A DNA stretch of 64,000 nucleotides, taken from Acanthacorydalis orientalis. Lineage: Eukaryota > Arthropoda > Insecta > Megaloptera > Corydalidae. The translations under genes and the position numbers were made by a program. The notes beneath the pieces were generated by a model that saw only the letters and a list, made by a program, of their open reading frames with translations, ran no database searches and was not told the origin of the DNA. Each line of letters starts with the position of its first letter. Positions within the stretch are counted from its first letter, which is position 1. The stretch covers positions 2,176,589 to 2,240,588 of the forward strand of contig CM068322.1 in the NCBI GenBank assembly GCA_034766995.1, given 5' to 3'. This document shows positions 50,873 through 62,660 of the stretch, piece by piece.

Positions 50873-52007
50873 TTGGGTTAACCAATAAGTAATGTCGGAT
50901 TTCTTGGTAAATTTCTCGGTCATTTTTTATTAATATAGAAAACTTTTTTAAATAATGTATTAACCATTATTATCAATAACTTTTTGGCATTTTATAAGCA
51001 GTTTCGTAATACCATCTTCGCAGAATTTACGTTTTCATCAAAAAATTTTGATACAAGCATTTTAAGGGCCTCTAAAGAATCATTTTTTTTCCCATTAAAG
51101 TAATTTTGTAAAGACCGAAAAAATAGAAAATTGATGGTGCTAGGTCCGGTGAATAAGGTGGACGAATGAAAACATCCCAATTCAGCTTTCTCAATTTTTG
51201 TCGAGTCTATAATTGTACGTGTGGCCTTGGGTTATCTTGGTGGAACACTACTCCTTTCCTATTGGCAAATTCTGGTCATTTTTCCATAACGTTCTTCTTC
51301 AGTCTATCCAATAATGAACAGTATTTATTAGAATTAATAATTTGATTAAGTGGCAGAAACTTATAAAACTGTACCCCTTTCAAACCCCACCATATACAAA
51401 AAATGACTATTTTTAGGTGTAAATCAGCTTTAGGAGAAGTTAAAGTGGTTGATTCTGGTTTACTCCAATGTCTTTTTCATGTTACATTGTAATAGATAAT
51501 TTATTTTTCATCCACTAGAAATAATCCGCTTCAAAAATGGTTCGTTCTTATTGCGTTTTAGTAAGGAATCGCAAACCGAAATTGGATCGACTAGATTTAT
51601 TTCGTTTAAATTGTACGAAACCCAAACATCATATCTGGAAAAAATACCAAGTTGATGCAAATTGTTCTCAATGTTGGATTTCAATTTTGCTAACATTTTT
51701 GCAGCATGCTTTATTCACAGGACGATCATCATACACATCAGATATCTTTTTTGCTGTTTGTACTACATTTTACCATTACGGAAATAAGAAAAGCATAATT
51801 GTATGAAAAAAACATCTCGTTTTTCATCTTTAATTCAAAAGAAACTAAAAAATTAACTAAATATAACGATTTTTTTTAAAAAAAATAAGTTAAAATCTTA
51901 GCTTTTAGACTGTACATGCGTTTTATAGCTTACGAATTGTCTTTTGTTTTAAAAATAGCAGAAACAATCTCTTAAGAAGAAATCCGACATTACTTACGAC
52001 CAACCGA
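50873..52007 (-). mobile_element. Mariner family D (irritans/mauritiana-like), nested, decayed
   Basis: The left end reads TTGGGTTAACCAATAAGTAA and the right end, read inward, TCGGTTGGTCGTAAGTAATG; both continue TGTCGGATTTCTT. TG (50871-50872, presumably mutated TA) and TA (52008-52009) flank it. Rejoining the flanks restores the expected host sequence ATTAAAATAGAAAATAAGC, as in the intact copy at 56868. At 1135 bp it is near full length with losses. Confidence 0.88.
50992..51720 (-). pseudogene. Mariner D transposase remnant
   Basis: The minus strand from 51696 reads AKLKSNIENNLHQLGIFSRY, DVWVSYNLNEINLVDPISVC and DSLLKRNKNEPFLKRIISSG; the VW-S-NLNEIN stretch corresponds to the WVPHELTE linker. 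The first Asp is visible as VDEK in another frame, followed by a stop at the Trp. Near 51120-51160 the third catalytic region reads SPDLAPSIFYFF, with Ile where Asp is expected, then FRSLQNYFNGKKNDSLEAL. Frameshifted and inactive. Confidence 0.78.
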
Positions 52008-52349
52008 TAGAAAATAAGCAAATAAAAGCATTTTTATATGAATTCGAAACAGGTGGTAAAGAAGCAGAAACTACTCGTAAACTAAACGAAGCTTTTGGTG
52101 TGGGTACTGTTAAGGAATGTGTGGTGCAATGGTCGTTCCAAAAATGTTGACTGAATACGAGAACCTTGAACATGAAGGTCGCGAGCGTCCTTCTTGAGTT
52201 CATTACAACTAACTGAAGGCGTTCATTGAATTAGAACCACGCACAATTCGAGAGCTTTCACAGAAGATAGGCGTTAGTCATCCAACCGCCGTTAGCCGTT
52301 AGTCTAAATTTGATGGTCATAAACTACAATTATTTTTCTACTAATCTAA

Positions 52350-53320
52350 TACATAGGTTCATATTTACTCTTTCAGCAATCATTAACGGTACGCTGATGT
52401 AAATAAGTAGACTTATACACGACTATATGCTTCTTTCCTTTTTCGTTTTATCTAAATATTTGAATTACTCCAGTTATGAATTCACGTGCACAATTGTTCA
52501 ACTGTCTCCAATATATATATATATATATATATTCTGTAAGTTATTTCAGAGTTATTTTTTAAAAAAAACTAGTGTGTTAGCTGAAAAACTTATCTTATAA
52601 ATACTTTCATATTAGAAAACAGTAAAACATAAATACAATATTTCGTTTATAAAATAGAATTAAAATCTGATATTGAATTATTTTAATGCATTAACCATAA
52701 TTTTGTTACCAATTTTATTAAACAAATATAATCGAAAATTTTCATAAAAATTACGTGTTTAGGTTAGAATAATTTATTTAATATTTTTTAGTATCAGATT
52801 AATTTTAGTTGCTTTAAAGAATGTTTTCATATATGAATGCTAAATTAAAAACTCCTTCGCAGGTAATATATATGAATACAATGAAATTAAAGTGCTATAT
52901 TTATATCTAAACATCTAATATTACAGATTACTTCACCTTAATCCAGAATCGATCCTTAAAATATACTTCTTTCTTAATTAAAAAGCAAACATCTATTTAA
53001 ACCAAAATTCATAATTAACTTTAATCTTTAACATTTAATAATTAAAACAAATAATTGGTGTGTAATTATTATTTACAACTGGTTTATATAACTGTTATAT
53101 ACAACTGGTATCTAATTAATATTTTTTTTAATGACATATATTTATCAATAAGTTGATAAGAAATAATCATTATTTGTTTTATATTTTCAATTCCACTAAG
53201 TTATTTGGTGACTGGATAATTAAATGAAAATAATCTAATTAAATGAAAAGTTCCTACGAGATTTGAATCGTGTTCATTTCGATAAAATTTTGATATTTAT
53301 GTATACATTTATAGAAATGC
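52350..53320. other. AT-rich spacer
   Basis: A short TA run at 52509-52531. No coding signal. Confidence 0.6.

Positions 53321-53362
<42 letters not shown>
53321..53362. repeat. (TA)n microsatellite
   Basis: Pure TA run. Confidence 0.95.
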
Positions 53363-53365
<3 letters not shown>

Positions 53366-54200
53366 TTGAACATAAACAAGAGTATGTCAGTATATTTGTA
53401 TAAGAACAAACCTAAAAATAAACAAACATTTGTAAATTTTAAAATTACTTGCACACGTTTCAGTAATCACATTTTTCGAAAACGCGATAACAGCTTACAA
53501 CATTTGAAGTATCAAACGCGTTTATTATGTAAATACGAATATGAAATTTACTCATGCAACATTGAAACTGTAAAACGTGTAACGCACACAGCTATTCCAT
53601 CGAGATTCAAATTAGAAAATAAAGCCAAAACCAAACAAAAATCAATCATGTAACCCTTTTGAAAATTATAGTACACGTTTCTTCAATTAAATGAGAGAAG
53701 TGTTTAAACAAAACGAAACAATTCGGGAACGGAAAACGATTCAAAACGTATACACATACAGAGTGCGATTCGACAAACTTTCGTTCACCTACACGAAACT
53801 AAAATGTTTCGCTTTAATTTCATTATACGATATGTTAGTGAAAACAGGCGTAATCATAAATTTTCTAAAACCGAAAAACAGAACGTCGACCGCTACTAAA
53901 CGACATACGGTTCTCAATTCTATTAAAAGTCTTTGGCTAATCAGGAGTGCGACCGCTCTCCATGAAACAAGAGAGGTCGAAAAAAGCGATGCACTCAAAC
54001 CAATAACTCTCTCTTTGCGGAAAACTTTCGGCGAAGTGTTACATGGTTTTCTGAAGTTGTAGTCAACTGGCGTCAATAGCGGCACAACAGATACCACATT
54101 CGCAAATGGGGGAATTCTTTTTTAATAATGTGATAATGGACGTATAAACACGATTAGAAGTTTTTGGCGGAAGGTGTTTATCGAAAATTACATCTTAACG
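53366..54200 (+). other. CpG-rich block with two small plus-strand ORFs
   Basis: I count roughly 40 CpG dinucleotides between 53450 and 54200, far more than in any other 750-bp stretch of the window, and GC content is visibly higher. Two plus-strand ORFs follow each other: 53366-53653 (95 codons) and 53691-54062 (123 codons, MREVFKQNETIRERKTIQNV), separated by 37 bases. A 102-codon ORF overlaps on the minus strand (53789-54097). None resembles a family I know, and the amino-acid composition is not convincing for a conserved protein. It could be a promoter-proximal or 5' exon region of a host gene, a recently acquired sequence not yet AT-eroded, or a conserved regulatory block. Confidence 0.4.
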
Positions 54201-54593
54201 TAAAATATATTTTAATTTAAAGTAAATTCAAAAGAATATCTACTTGGTTATTGATATTATATTCATTTTTTTAATTTAATATCTAACTATATATAAAAAA
54301 TATATTCCGTAAAATTTCAAAAAATGGATTAAAAATGTTTAAAAAAACGTGTAAAAAATTTGTATTTAATAATTAGTAATGAGACTTTATAAAACAACTG
54401 CACTGCAATCTATTTACGAGAATGAGTATATAGACATATTAACATATGTATATATATATATATATATATATTTATTACAATATTGAATGAATATATGCGA
54501 TACGAGCGAAGCGACTAGAGAGTAGATCCCCTAGTATAAAAATAAATTTTTCAATTTTTTCTTAATATCTTTTTAGTAAAATTAACCGAAATG

Positions 54594-54595
<2 letters not shown>
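54201..54595. other. AT-rich spacer with a CG-rich word
   Basis: TA run at 54447-54470, then a patch GATACGAGCGAAGCGACTAG at about 54497-54516 and TAGATCCCCTAG. Otherwise nothing. Confidence 0.5.

Positions 54596-54640
<45 letters not shown>
54596..54640. repeat. (TA)n microsatellite flanking mariner E
   Basis: TA run ending at the mariner end at 54641. Confidence 0.95.
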
Positions 54641-54646
<6 letters not shown>

Positions 54647-55922
54647 CATTTAATATGTAACGTCCGATTTCGAATCAAAAGTTTAGTTTATTATATCTCA
54701 AACAAGAAGCAGTACAATTAATAAAAATATGCGTCTAATCTATCGGACACAGTTTTGTCACCGTAACGCTAACTTATTTATGCCAGCAACGAAGAAGCCT
54801 GATGAGCGAGTGGGGATAAATTCACGAAAGGCGTTTTCTCAAGCTTGTTGAGAATTGAATATTTTTCTTTCTGAGAAGGAGTCCAAAGCCTGAAAAAGCG
54901 ATAGTCAGTAGGTGCAAGGTCTAGTGAATACGGTGGATTATTTTGCAAGCCCATTTCTTGTAGTTTGAGCAGTGATGTTTCTGCAACATGTGGTGGAGTG
55001 TTGTCGTTCAAGAGGATTGGCCTGTCTTTATTGATCAATCTCGGTTACTGAATCGCAAGCATCCTTATCATTTCGTCCAGTTGGTTGCAGTTGACATTCA
55101 ATGTTATCGTTATTAATTGACCAGGTTTCATGAAGCTATAGTGGATAATACCAGCGCTGGGTCACCAAACAGACACCATTAGCTTTTTTTGTTGAATATT
55201 CCGTTTTGTACTATATTTTTGAGCTTTATCTTTATCCAACCATTGTGCTGAACGCTTGCAATTGTCAAAAATAATCCATTTTTCATCATACGTAACAATT
55301 CGGTGTATAAATGATTCTCTTTCATACCGTGACAGCAAAGAAAGTCAAGTTTCCAGATAATTTTTTTTCTGACGCTCCTTTAGTTCATGCTGAACTCATC
55401 GATCCAACTTCATTACTTTGCCGATTTGCTTCAAATCGTGCAATATTGTTGGAATAATAACGTCAAACCTTGCTGCTAATTCATGCGTAGTTTAAAATGG
55501 ATTCACTTCTACTACAGCTTTCAGCTCATCATTATACACCTTACTCTCAGTTCGCCCACGTGACTCATTTTGAAGATTAAAATCACCAGAACGGAATTTA
55601 TCAATCCATCGATGTACCGTGCATTTATTACCCACATCCTTCGCAAACATTTTGCTTATATTTAAAGCTGTCTATGCTTCATTCGTTCCACAATGAAAAT
55701 CATATTCGAAAACAACACATTTTTTACTTATCCTTGGTTTTACAAAAATTGCTCTAGAAATTAATTTAGTATTAAACACATGCCAAAATTTGCGTTTGAA
55801 AGAATGATGATACATTCACCTTAACAATGAAAAAACCAGAAATGTCAATCTATGTGAAATGTCAGAAATGGTAGGTGTCAGACTTAGTACTTAATGAAAT
55901 CGAACTTTTCATACTTAATAAC

Positions 55923-55926
<4 letters not shown>
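54641..55926 (-). mobile_element. Mariner family E, full length (1286 bp), decayed
   Basis: The left end is TAAGGTCATTTAATATGTAA and the right end, read inward, TTAGGTTATTAAGTATGAAA; both continue toward (C/T)CGATTTC. TA borders both sides (54639-54640 and 55927-55928), and both flanks are TA tracts. Length is normal for a mariner. The coding strand is minus, and one frame covers nearly the whole protein. Confidence 0.92.
54778..55735 (-). pseudogene. Mariner E transposase, single frame with about six stops
   Basis: One minus-strand frame runs KKCVVFEYDFHCGTNEA, ALNISKMFAKDVGNKCTVHR, WIDKFRSGDFNLQNESRGR, TTHELAARFDVIIPTILHDL, then VQHELKERQKK, ERESFIHRIVTYDEKWIIFD, AQWLDKDKAQ and PSAGIIHYSFMKPGQLITI, and ends PPYSLDLAPTDYRFF. 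I count six in-frame stops and no frameshift up to the third Asp; two of the stops are at Trp codons (the WVPHEL Trp and one in the VSVWW motif). Asp codons are at 55285-55287, 55003-55005 and 54904-54906. The spacing between the last two is 32 instead of 34, a two-codon loss next to the HPPYSP motif. SETMAR-like by wording; inactive. Confidence 0.88.

Positions 55927-55971
<45 letters not shown>
55927..55971. repeat. (TA)n microsatellite
   Basis: TA run on the right flank of mariner E. Confidence 0.95.
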
Positions 55972-55973
<2 letters not shown>

Positions 55974-56867
55974 GTCTTGAAAAAAATTATCAGTGCATAG
56001 AAAGTTTTTTTCGATCTTCTTGTTAATGTGTTACCATTTGAATGTAAAACCCTTGTAGTGAAATCATATATTAGTAAAACCTCTTTTAGTGCAGTAACTA
56101 AGTATGTTATTATTTATAAAATTAATATAGATATCACCGTTTTTTACTTGAGTTTTTTATAAATCTTATCCTTTTAAATGGAACTGTTTAAGTTCCGCGT
56201 TCATTTCTCCATAATAAATTATTTAAAAATAAAATGTTATAAACCTCTGGATAGAATAATCTTGACTTATTTTGCTCATTTTTCAAGATAAAGATGAAGT
56301 AAAATTAAACCCTTAAGCGGGAAGTTAAAAATATTCTCTCTATATCCCTTCAATGTAGTTTTCCTACAAAAGTTATCAAATACTAAACCTCAACTTTTGA
56401 GGACACATATTTTGGGGAGTTATAGCGTACAAAGATTTACTTCTATTTCTGTGATATTAGATATTAAATATCAAACTTTAATGAAATTCGTGCGTGAATT
56501 GTTTGTGCTCTACTCGGAAGTCGCGTTCACACCTAGTTCGCAAACAGTTCGCTAACAACTTTATGTTCTGCTTGCAGATGCTGAAAATATAATTTCCTGT
56601 GCACATTAAATCAGACACGATATTTTTTTCTATCATTTAGTATGTTAGTGCATATTTATTCTAAAAAACGTTAGGTATATTTTCTTAATAATTAAATAAT
56701 CCGTTTATAAATAAGAATTCAACGTAATCATTAAAGTAATAATTTTAATCGAATTTTTTAAAATATAATATTTTGTGCCAAACGTTTTTAAAAAAGTATT
56801 GAATTTTTCAAATATGTTTATTTCTTAATGAAGTAGGAGAGTTTATAAAAATAAATATTTTTAAATA
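55972..56867. other. AT-rich spacer
   Basis: A mildly GC-richer patch near 56500-56580 (CTCGGAAGTCGCGTTCACAC, AACAGTTCGCTAAC). No gene recognised. Confidence 0.5.
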
Positions 56868-57391
56868 TTAAATTGCTAGGAAAATAATTGGGGTTTTTGT
56901 TCATTTAATCGTGTTCATGTTAATATCATTTTAAAGTACATTTTTCTCTCTATATTTTGGTGCATCGACTTTGATTTTACCATTCATTTTTCTTCTACTT
57001 GGGCTATTGAATTAAAGATGGGAAAGAAGCAAATAAAAGTAACTTTTATATGAATGCAAAACAGGTGGTATAGCAACAAAAACTGCTCGTAAATTAAACA
57101 ATGCTTTTGGTGTGGGGGTACTGTTAAGGAACGTACGGTGCAATGGTAGTTCCAAAAATATTGTACTGGAGACGAAAGCATTGAAGATGAGTAAGGTCAC
57201 GGGTGTCCTTCAGTTCATAACGACCAGCTGCAGGCGTTAGTTGAATCAAAACCACGCACAATAATTTGAGAGCTTGCATAAAAGTTAGGCATTAGTCATC
57301 CAACAATTCTGGACCACATAAAACCACTTAAGTAAATAAATGCATATGAATTTGAAGGTCATATACATCAATTGCTTTTCTACTGACCTAA
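56868..57391 (+). mobile_element. Short mariner family C derivative, copy 3 (524 bp)
   Basis: The left end is TTAAATTGCTAGGAAAATAA and the right end, read inward, TTAGGTCAGTAGAAAAGCAA, with TA at 56866-56867 and 57392-57393. It contains the 5' untranslated part, the ancestral start ATGGGAAAGAAGCAAATA (about 57018), and the DNA-binding-domain coding region in broken frames (LNNAFGVG, SHPTILDHIKPLK), followed by the 3' repeat. The catalytic domain is absent. Uninterrupted, so it shows what the copy at 50683 looked like before its insertion. Confidence 0.87.
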
Positions 57392-58100
57392 TACTTTGTA
57401 TAACTTATTCATTCGTAAATTGTAAAATATTTTTAATTACTTTGAATTAACATACTCGTACACTCCTCTTTTTATATATATTGAAACGTTTCGTACGTGG
57501 AAAATAATGATTTTTGTGTAACAGTATACCTTATTTTTAGCACACCTTATTATTTTTGAACTAAATCGAAGTCAGATTGAGACTATCTATCATATATACT
57601 TTTTTGTTTAAAGAATTTTTAATAAATTGTTTATGGATAATAACATTGTGCAATAATATATGAAAATTATGGAATAGTATGTTAAAAAATCAGTTGTTCT
57701 CGCAGTGAGCATACCCACGATCATACAAGATTACACAACAGTAGATTTCGGGGAACAGAAAATTTAAGAATAATTTTTAACTGTGATAAATTTAATTTGT
57801 GTACAATTTGGTATATATAATATTACGTCCGAAATAAACATTGATAATTATTTAAAAATAAGTATGATGTTTCTTTAACAGTAAACAGTGATTAATATTA
57901 ATTCATAATTAATATTATTTTGGTGACAGAAGTCGCAACTATTCAAAACTAGTAGTAGAGATAATATTGGACAATAGTTCATAGTTTTTTGAAATACTAG
58001 TTCTATACAGAAACATTTTTTTAAAAAAATTGTGGCCTATTGACCTCTGCATTCAACTATTTTAACAGCATCAGATTTCTTTATTTGAATCTTTAAGAAC
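57392..58100. other. AT-rich spacer
   Basis: Nothing recognised. Confidence 0.6.
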
Positions 58101-58150
<50 letters not shown>

Positions 58151-58158
58151 ATGTATAT

Positions 58159-58205
<47 letters not shown>

Positions 58206-58216
58206 TATATATACAA
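58101..58216. repeat. Interrupted (TA)n microsatellite
   Basis: TA runs separated by CCTATGTATATATACATACA and GA breaks. Confidence 0.95.
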
Positions 58217-58488
58217 TATACGAACGACCATACTTCGATTAAAATGTAATATTGTGACGGAAATTAAAAATTTCGGACTTCATAAATCGATGAAGGAGGA
58301 TACACTATGTAATTTTTGAACTTGATTTTAACATTTAACATCCTGAATAAGTAACTAGTTATTTTTTTATATTTATTAACTAAATTATTGTATTTTTATT
58401 GCACTTTTAAAGAGTGAGATTTTAAAAAAATCGCCTTTATAAGGAAAATTAAATCTACATACAAATATATATATTTATATATATACAC

Positions 58489-58642
58489 TTCCACATGGAA
58501 GTATTAAAAAAATATCATTTTATTTTTACTTAGTATTTTAATTCAATTCAATACTAAAATACAATTAAATTAAAGTACTTAATAAAAAATAATATGATTT
58601 TTTTTAATTTTTGTGTTTTTTTAATACTTTCATATGGAAGCC
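58489..58642. repeat. Fold-back (MITE-like) inverted repeat, about 150 bp
   Basis: The left arm reads CTTCCACATGGAAGTATTAA and the right arm, read inward, CTTCCATATGAAAGTATTAA. Similarity continues through A-rich sequence toward an AGTA(T/C)TTTAATT core, so nearly the whole unit is self-complementary. No coding. It could be a small palindromic transposon derivative. Confidence 0.6.
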
Positions 58643-58654
58643 TACATTGAATCA

Positions 58655-58660
<6 letters not shown>

Positions 58661-58698
<38 letters not shown>

Positions 58699-58706
58699 GT
58701 GTGTAC
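58661..58706. repeat. (TC)n-(TA)n microsatellite
   Basis: TC run then TA run then TGTGTG. Confidence 0.95.
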
Positions 58707-60173
58707 AAATTAAATAAATTAAAATAAAAATATCAGATAACAAATTCAGCCAAAATGCAAAGTAATGTCTGATAAAATATGTGTAATTAAGAAAATAAAT
58801 GTTATTATATTGAGAATACTAGCTCTTCATTAAATTTAATAATGATGTTTTATAGCCATTGCCTAATTACAGGATGTTCGCTTCTAGAATTAAAAAAAAA
58901 AGTATATTGAAATTTATGTATGGAAATTCTTAAAAAAAATGTCGAGAAATATTACATCCATTAAAATTTATCCTTAATTTAAATCATTGTCTCATTTATG
59001 ACCGTATTTATAACGTTATTGAATACTTAAATTGACCATATGACACCCGTTTTGTTATTATTTTTAAAATTTATATGCTTTCTTTAATAACACATATTCA
59101 AAGATTTAAAAACAAAAATTAATCATTTTAATAAAGTTATATCTCATAAAAATATAAATATTTTATTGAGGTACTTTAAATCTTTATAAATTGAATAAAT
59201 CTACACAAATAAATCCATAATTTTTAATGCGTTTAAATAAGATTCAGTTAGTGTCTTAATGAATCAGATGGAAAAAAGTAAATAAATATGAAATGTGTTA
59301 CTATTTAAATCAGTGCAATTTTTTTTTGATGATAATTAAATAAATTACTTTGGATTTATAGGATATAGTTGCGCTGAAAAAAGTAAAGAGTAAATAAATT
59401 TTATGATAATCGAAATTGTTATTTGTATTAGTCAGTATGTTGCTTTCGTCTGTATCTTCTATTAATTATTTTATGTGACTTTTGTTGGTCTTGTGTGAAT
59501 TTCTTTCTTCTACAGCTGGTTTAGACTTACATTATCGACAGTTACTTGTAGATCTTAAACTCAACTTGAATTTAAGATCTGTCTGAGGATGATAAAAGTT
59601 GAAATCGATCGCAGAGAAAAGAAATTTACATGTATCCTATGAAACTTATGTACAATAATAATATTTGTCTAGTATTTTTACTATTTTCTACTATTTACCT
59701 TTTCTCCTATTGGAGAAAAGGTTCCAAAAAAATATAATTAAATAATATATTGAGGATTAATATACTTAAATTGTAACAATATGCAATTTATCTTATTATT
59801 TAAATAATAATAGAAAAGAATGTATTAAGAGAAAGTTTAGAATGTACAGTAAAATACTCGTATATTGTATTTTTCCAGCATATTTTAAAAAAAATTGATG
59901 TAATTCCATCATCCTGTAAATCGAGATTTAAATAAATTTATTAATTGCTCTACAATTTCGAAATTTCATCATATACAAGTGTATATATTTTTATAGTAGT
60001 AATTCTATTGCAACTTTTTTAATACCTTGGAACTTTTACACTCTACCCTTACCACCTTTTTATGGTACTTTACTAACAGCTTCAGTTTCAAGTTATCTTG
60101 AAATATACAAATTTAATTAAACTGCTATTAATTAAAATGGTCATTAAAAGAAATAAACGAGTAAGCCAAAATA
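58707..60173. other. AT-rich DNA with no recognised feature
   Basis: A pyrimidine tract ending TTCTTCTACAG at 59515 resembles a splice acceptor but no frame follows. TTAGATCTTAA-type short inverted words lie near 59550-59580. Confidence 0.5.
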
Positions 60174-60243
60174 CGTGTATATATATATTTATAAATAAAT
60201 ATATATATATATATATATATATTTATTTATAAATGAGTATATC
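60174..60243. repeat. Palindrome centred on (TA)n
   Basis: TATATTTATAAATAAATATA is mirrored by TATATTTATTTATAAATGAG around a pure TA centre. Confidence 0.75.
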
Positions 60244-62539
60244 AACTTTTACCATGGGCGTTAAGCTCAATTCCAAAAAAAAATTTTGTTGAGGATATAT
60301 TAATAATAGGATAGAATAATATATTTATTTAAATGTAATTTAATTTATTAAATATATATTATATATTTATTTATTTTGTGTGGATTTTGAAAAACCCCTA
60401 CAAATGTCTGTTGAAAATATGTTGTTTTAGCATTTAATAGGTAGGTCTAAGTATTCAGTGAGAACAAACTGGTGAGTATGCATACGTACAAGAGCAAAGA
60501 AAAACTGCGTGCAAAACAACCAACACAACGCGTTATCTGTCCCGATATCTGTTTATTATTGTTAAATATTTGTCTCTGATTGGTCGATTAGTCGTATTCC
60601 GTCATTTATTTTTTAGATATAAGCTTAGTGCCCATAGTAAAAATGAATGAACTCAAAAATACCTATCCAATGACATCAATATCATTGATCGCCGCTCCTA
60701 GCACAAGTCCTATATACTTTTTCCTATTGTACTTTGATATTTTCAAAATTGAATTCTAGCCGTCGAGAAAAAATTTAAACTGTTTATTTTTTAAAATCGA
60801 CAAAAAAGAATCGAAACTCTGAGTGCTGTAACGTTTCCCTATTTACACTTCAGAATCAAGGTCACTAACTGAAGTAGAAACAATAGGGAGCAATAAAAGA
60901 TAAAAAATTCAGTCAAAAATTGATTGAAAAGGACGTGAAGGTTTTCGTTTTGAATTTTTGTAACCAATCGGTTTTTTCTGTCAAAATAAATCAAACTGTA
61001 CCGTCAAGGATATTCTCATATCAAAAACTATTTTTTTATCTCAAACGCTACATTGTTCTCAAAAAAATATAGGTCAAAATGGCATCTAAAAATATAAATG
61101 TTATTTATATTTTGTCAAAATTTTATGATATTTTTCTTAGTAGCAACAGCTGTTGTTGCTCTTTTTGGAAATATGTTTTCTTTTATTATGAACTACTTTA
61201 TTATGCAATTATTTAATGAAGAATACTTAAATATTGGTTTTCTTTTCTCAATTATATTTAATCGCTCTTAATTTTGATCATCTGTTTTTACGACAACGAT
61301 TAAATCGAAAATTCCAATAATTGTTCGTTTACCTAACTGTTTAAGACTGGAAATATATTTTTGTGTTTAATTTTGTTAACAGTCTTTAATTTTCCTTTAC
61401 TTTTTAGACCATTAGAGAACTAGTTAACGTCTTGTTTTCTGTTCTAAATATATATGTTTATATTAATCTTTACCTCTTAACAAAATTATATAGTTAGTTA
61501 GTTTTTCTTAATGACATATTATAAAAAACTACAGAAGTACAATAGTACTTCTGTTCAATAATATTACTAAATACATATTTTTTTAAATATACATTTATAA
61601 ATAGAACTATTTTTTCGATGGTGTTTTTTAATTCATTGTTCATGAAATAATTACATTATTTTATATTATCTCTAATACAAACTGAATATGTCAATTAAAT
61701 ACAATATATAAAAATCTTACAAAATATTGTAAAAGAAATCTATAAAATCGATTTATTTTTACACGATATATGATTAAAAAAACAAAGAAAGATTTTTCTT
61801 TTTAAATTGTGGGGTATTACATAAACTCGTTTTGTCAATCAGCTTTCATTGTTTTAGGTAGACTTTCAACAGAAATTTTGGAATTGATTGATTTTAATCT
61901 CGACTTTTGTTATTGATAGATAGATTTTTTACTTGAGAATACAAAATATGCCTGAAGATGATAAAAAGCAATACAATACCAAAGAAAGTTTAAATAATTT
62001 TTTTTACAAAATAAAAATGTTTAAATTTTTTAAAATATGTCTTTACTTCTATTTGATATTTACATTTTTTTTATTGATAGTTTAATTTATATTTCTCATC
62101 ATGTTTTTTATCTTTAGAAAAAAATCAAATATTATCATTTTTTAACGATCATTGTAATAATTGGTATATAATAGTGCTGACTAATATGTTAAAGTTCAGG
62201 TGTATGATTATAATACGTCACCTTTTTATTTTATTTTATTTAAAACATATATTTATAAACTTAAATATGTTTACAATTTTATAAAATGTTTCAAACACAA
62301 TTATTCGCTAAAAAATTAATAAAATAAAAAAAGAAAACTTCTTACTAAATATTCATTAAACGATATTCACACGGCTGTGATGTAAAATCAGACTCGTTAC
62401 AAACTATTATTGTCTTTATAATCTTATTTAACTGAGTTCTTTCAAGACTTTATTCAGACTGCAGTTAAATAGTAAAATCTTCTCTAATGAAAAGCATGCA
62501 CCTTGTCTGTGAATTCGTTCAATACACTAGTAATGTAAT
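60244..62539. other. AT-rich DNA with a GC-richer patch and a hairpin
   Basis: The patch 60440-60720 is less AT-rich (AACACAACGCGTTATCTGTC, GTCTCTGATTGGTCG, GATCGCCGCTCCTAGC) without an open frame. At 60837-60888 CCCTATT pairs with AATAGGG and inner CTTCAG with CTGAAG around a 15-base loop. No gene recognised. Confidence 0.5.
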
Positions 62540-62660
62540 ATGTAAAAAGAACAGCATGGCATGCCGTATAAAACGACGATTTAAAGAATATTGGCCGCGG
62601 TGATTATCTTTAAGGATTTCATTTAAAATGTATTATTTTTAACTGCTTAATATATGTAAA
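62540..62660 (-). other. Conserved-looking non-coding segment N2 (paired with 41410-41530)
   Basis: Read on the minus strand it aligns to N1 without gaps; the shared core is CGCGGCCAATATTC, with TAAATCGTCGTTTTA after it and AAAATAATACATTTTAAATG before it. No coding frame, no terminal repeats. The flanks beyond these limits lose similarity quickly on both sides. Confidence 0.6.

Larger units (their letters stand above)
50683..52349 (+). mobile_element. Short mariner family C derivative, copy 2, split by another mariner
   Basis: The left end is TTAAGTACGCAGGAAAATAA and the right end, read inward, TTAGATTAGTAGAAAAATAA, with TA outside each (50681-50682 and 52350-52351). Without the inserted mariner (1135 bp plus one TA) it measures about 530 bp, like the copies at 15826 and 56868. 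The 5' part (50683-50870) shares GTGCATTTTTCGGTCTGTAT with copy 1. The coding part (from 52010) reads NKQIKAFLYEFETGG, EAETTRKLNEAFGVGTVKE and then decays with stops. Confidence 0.85.
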
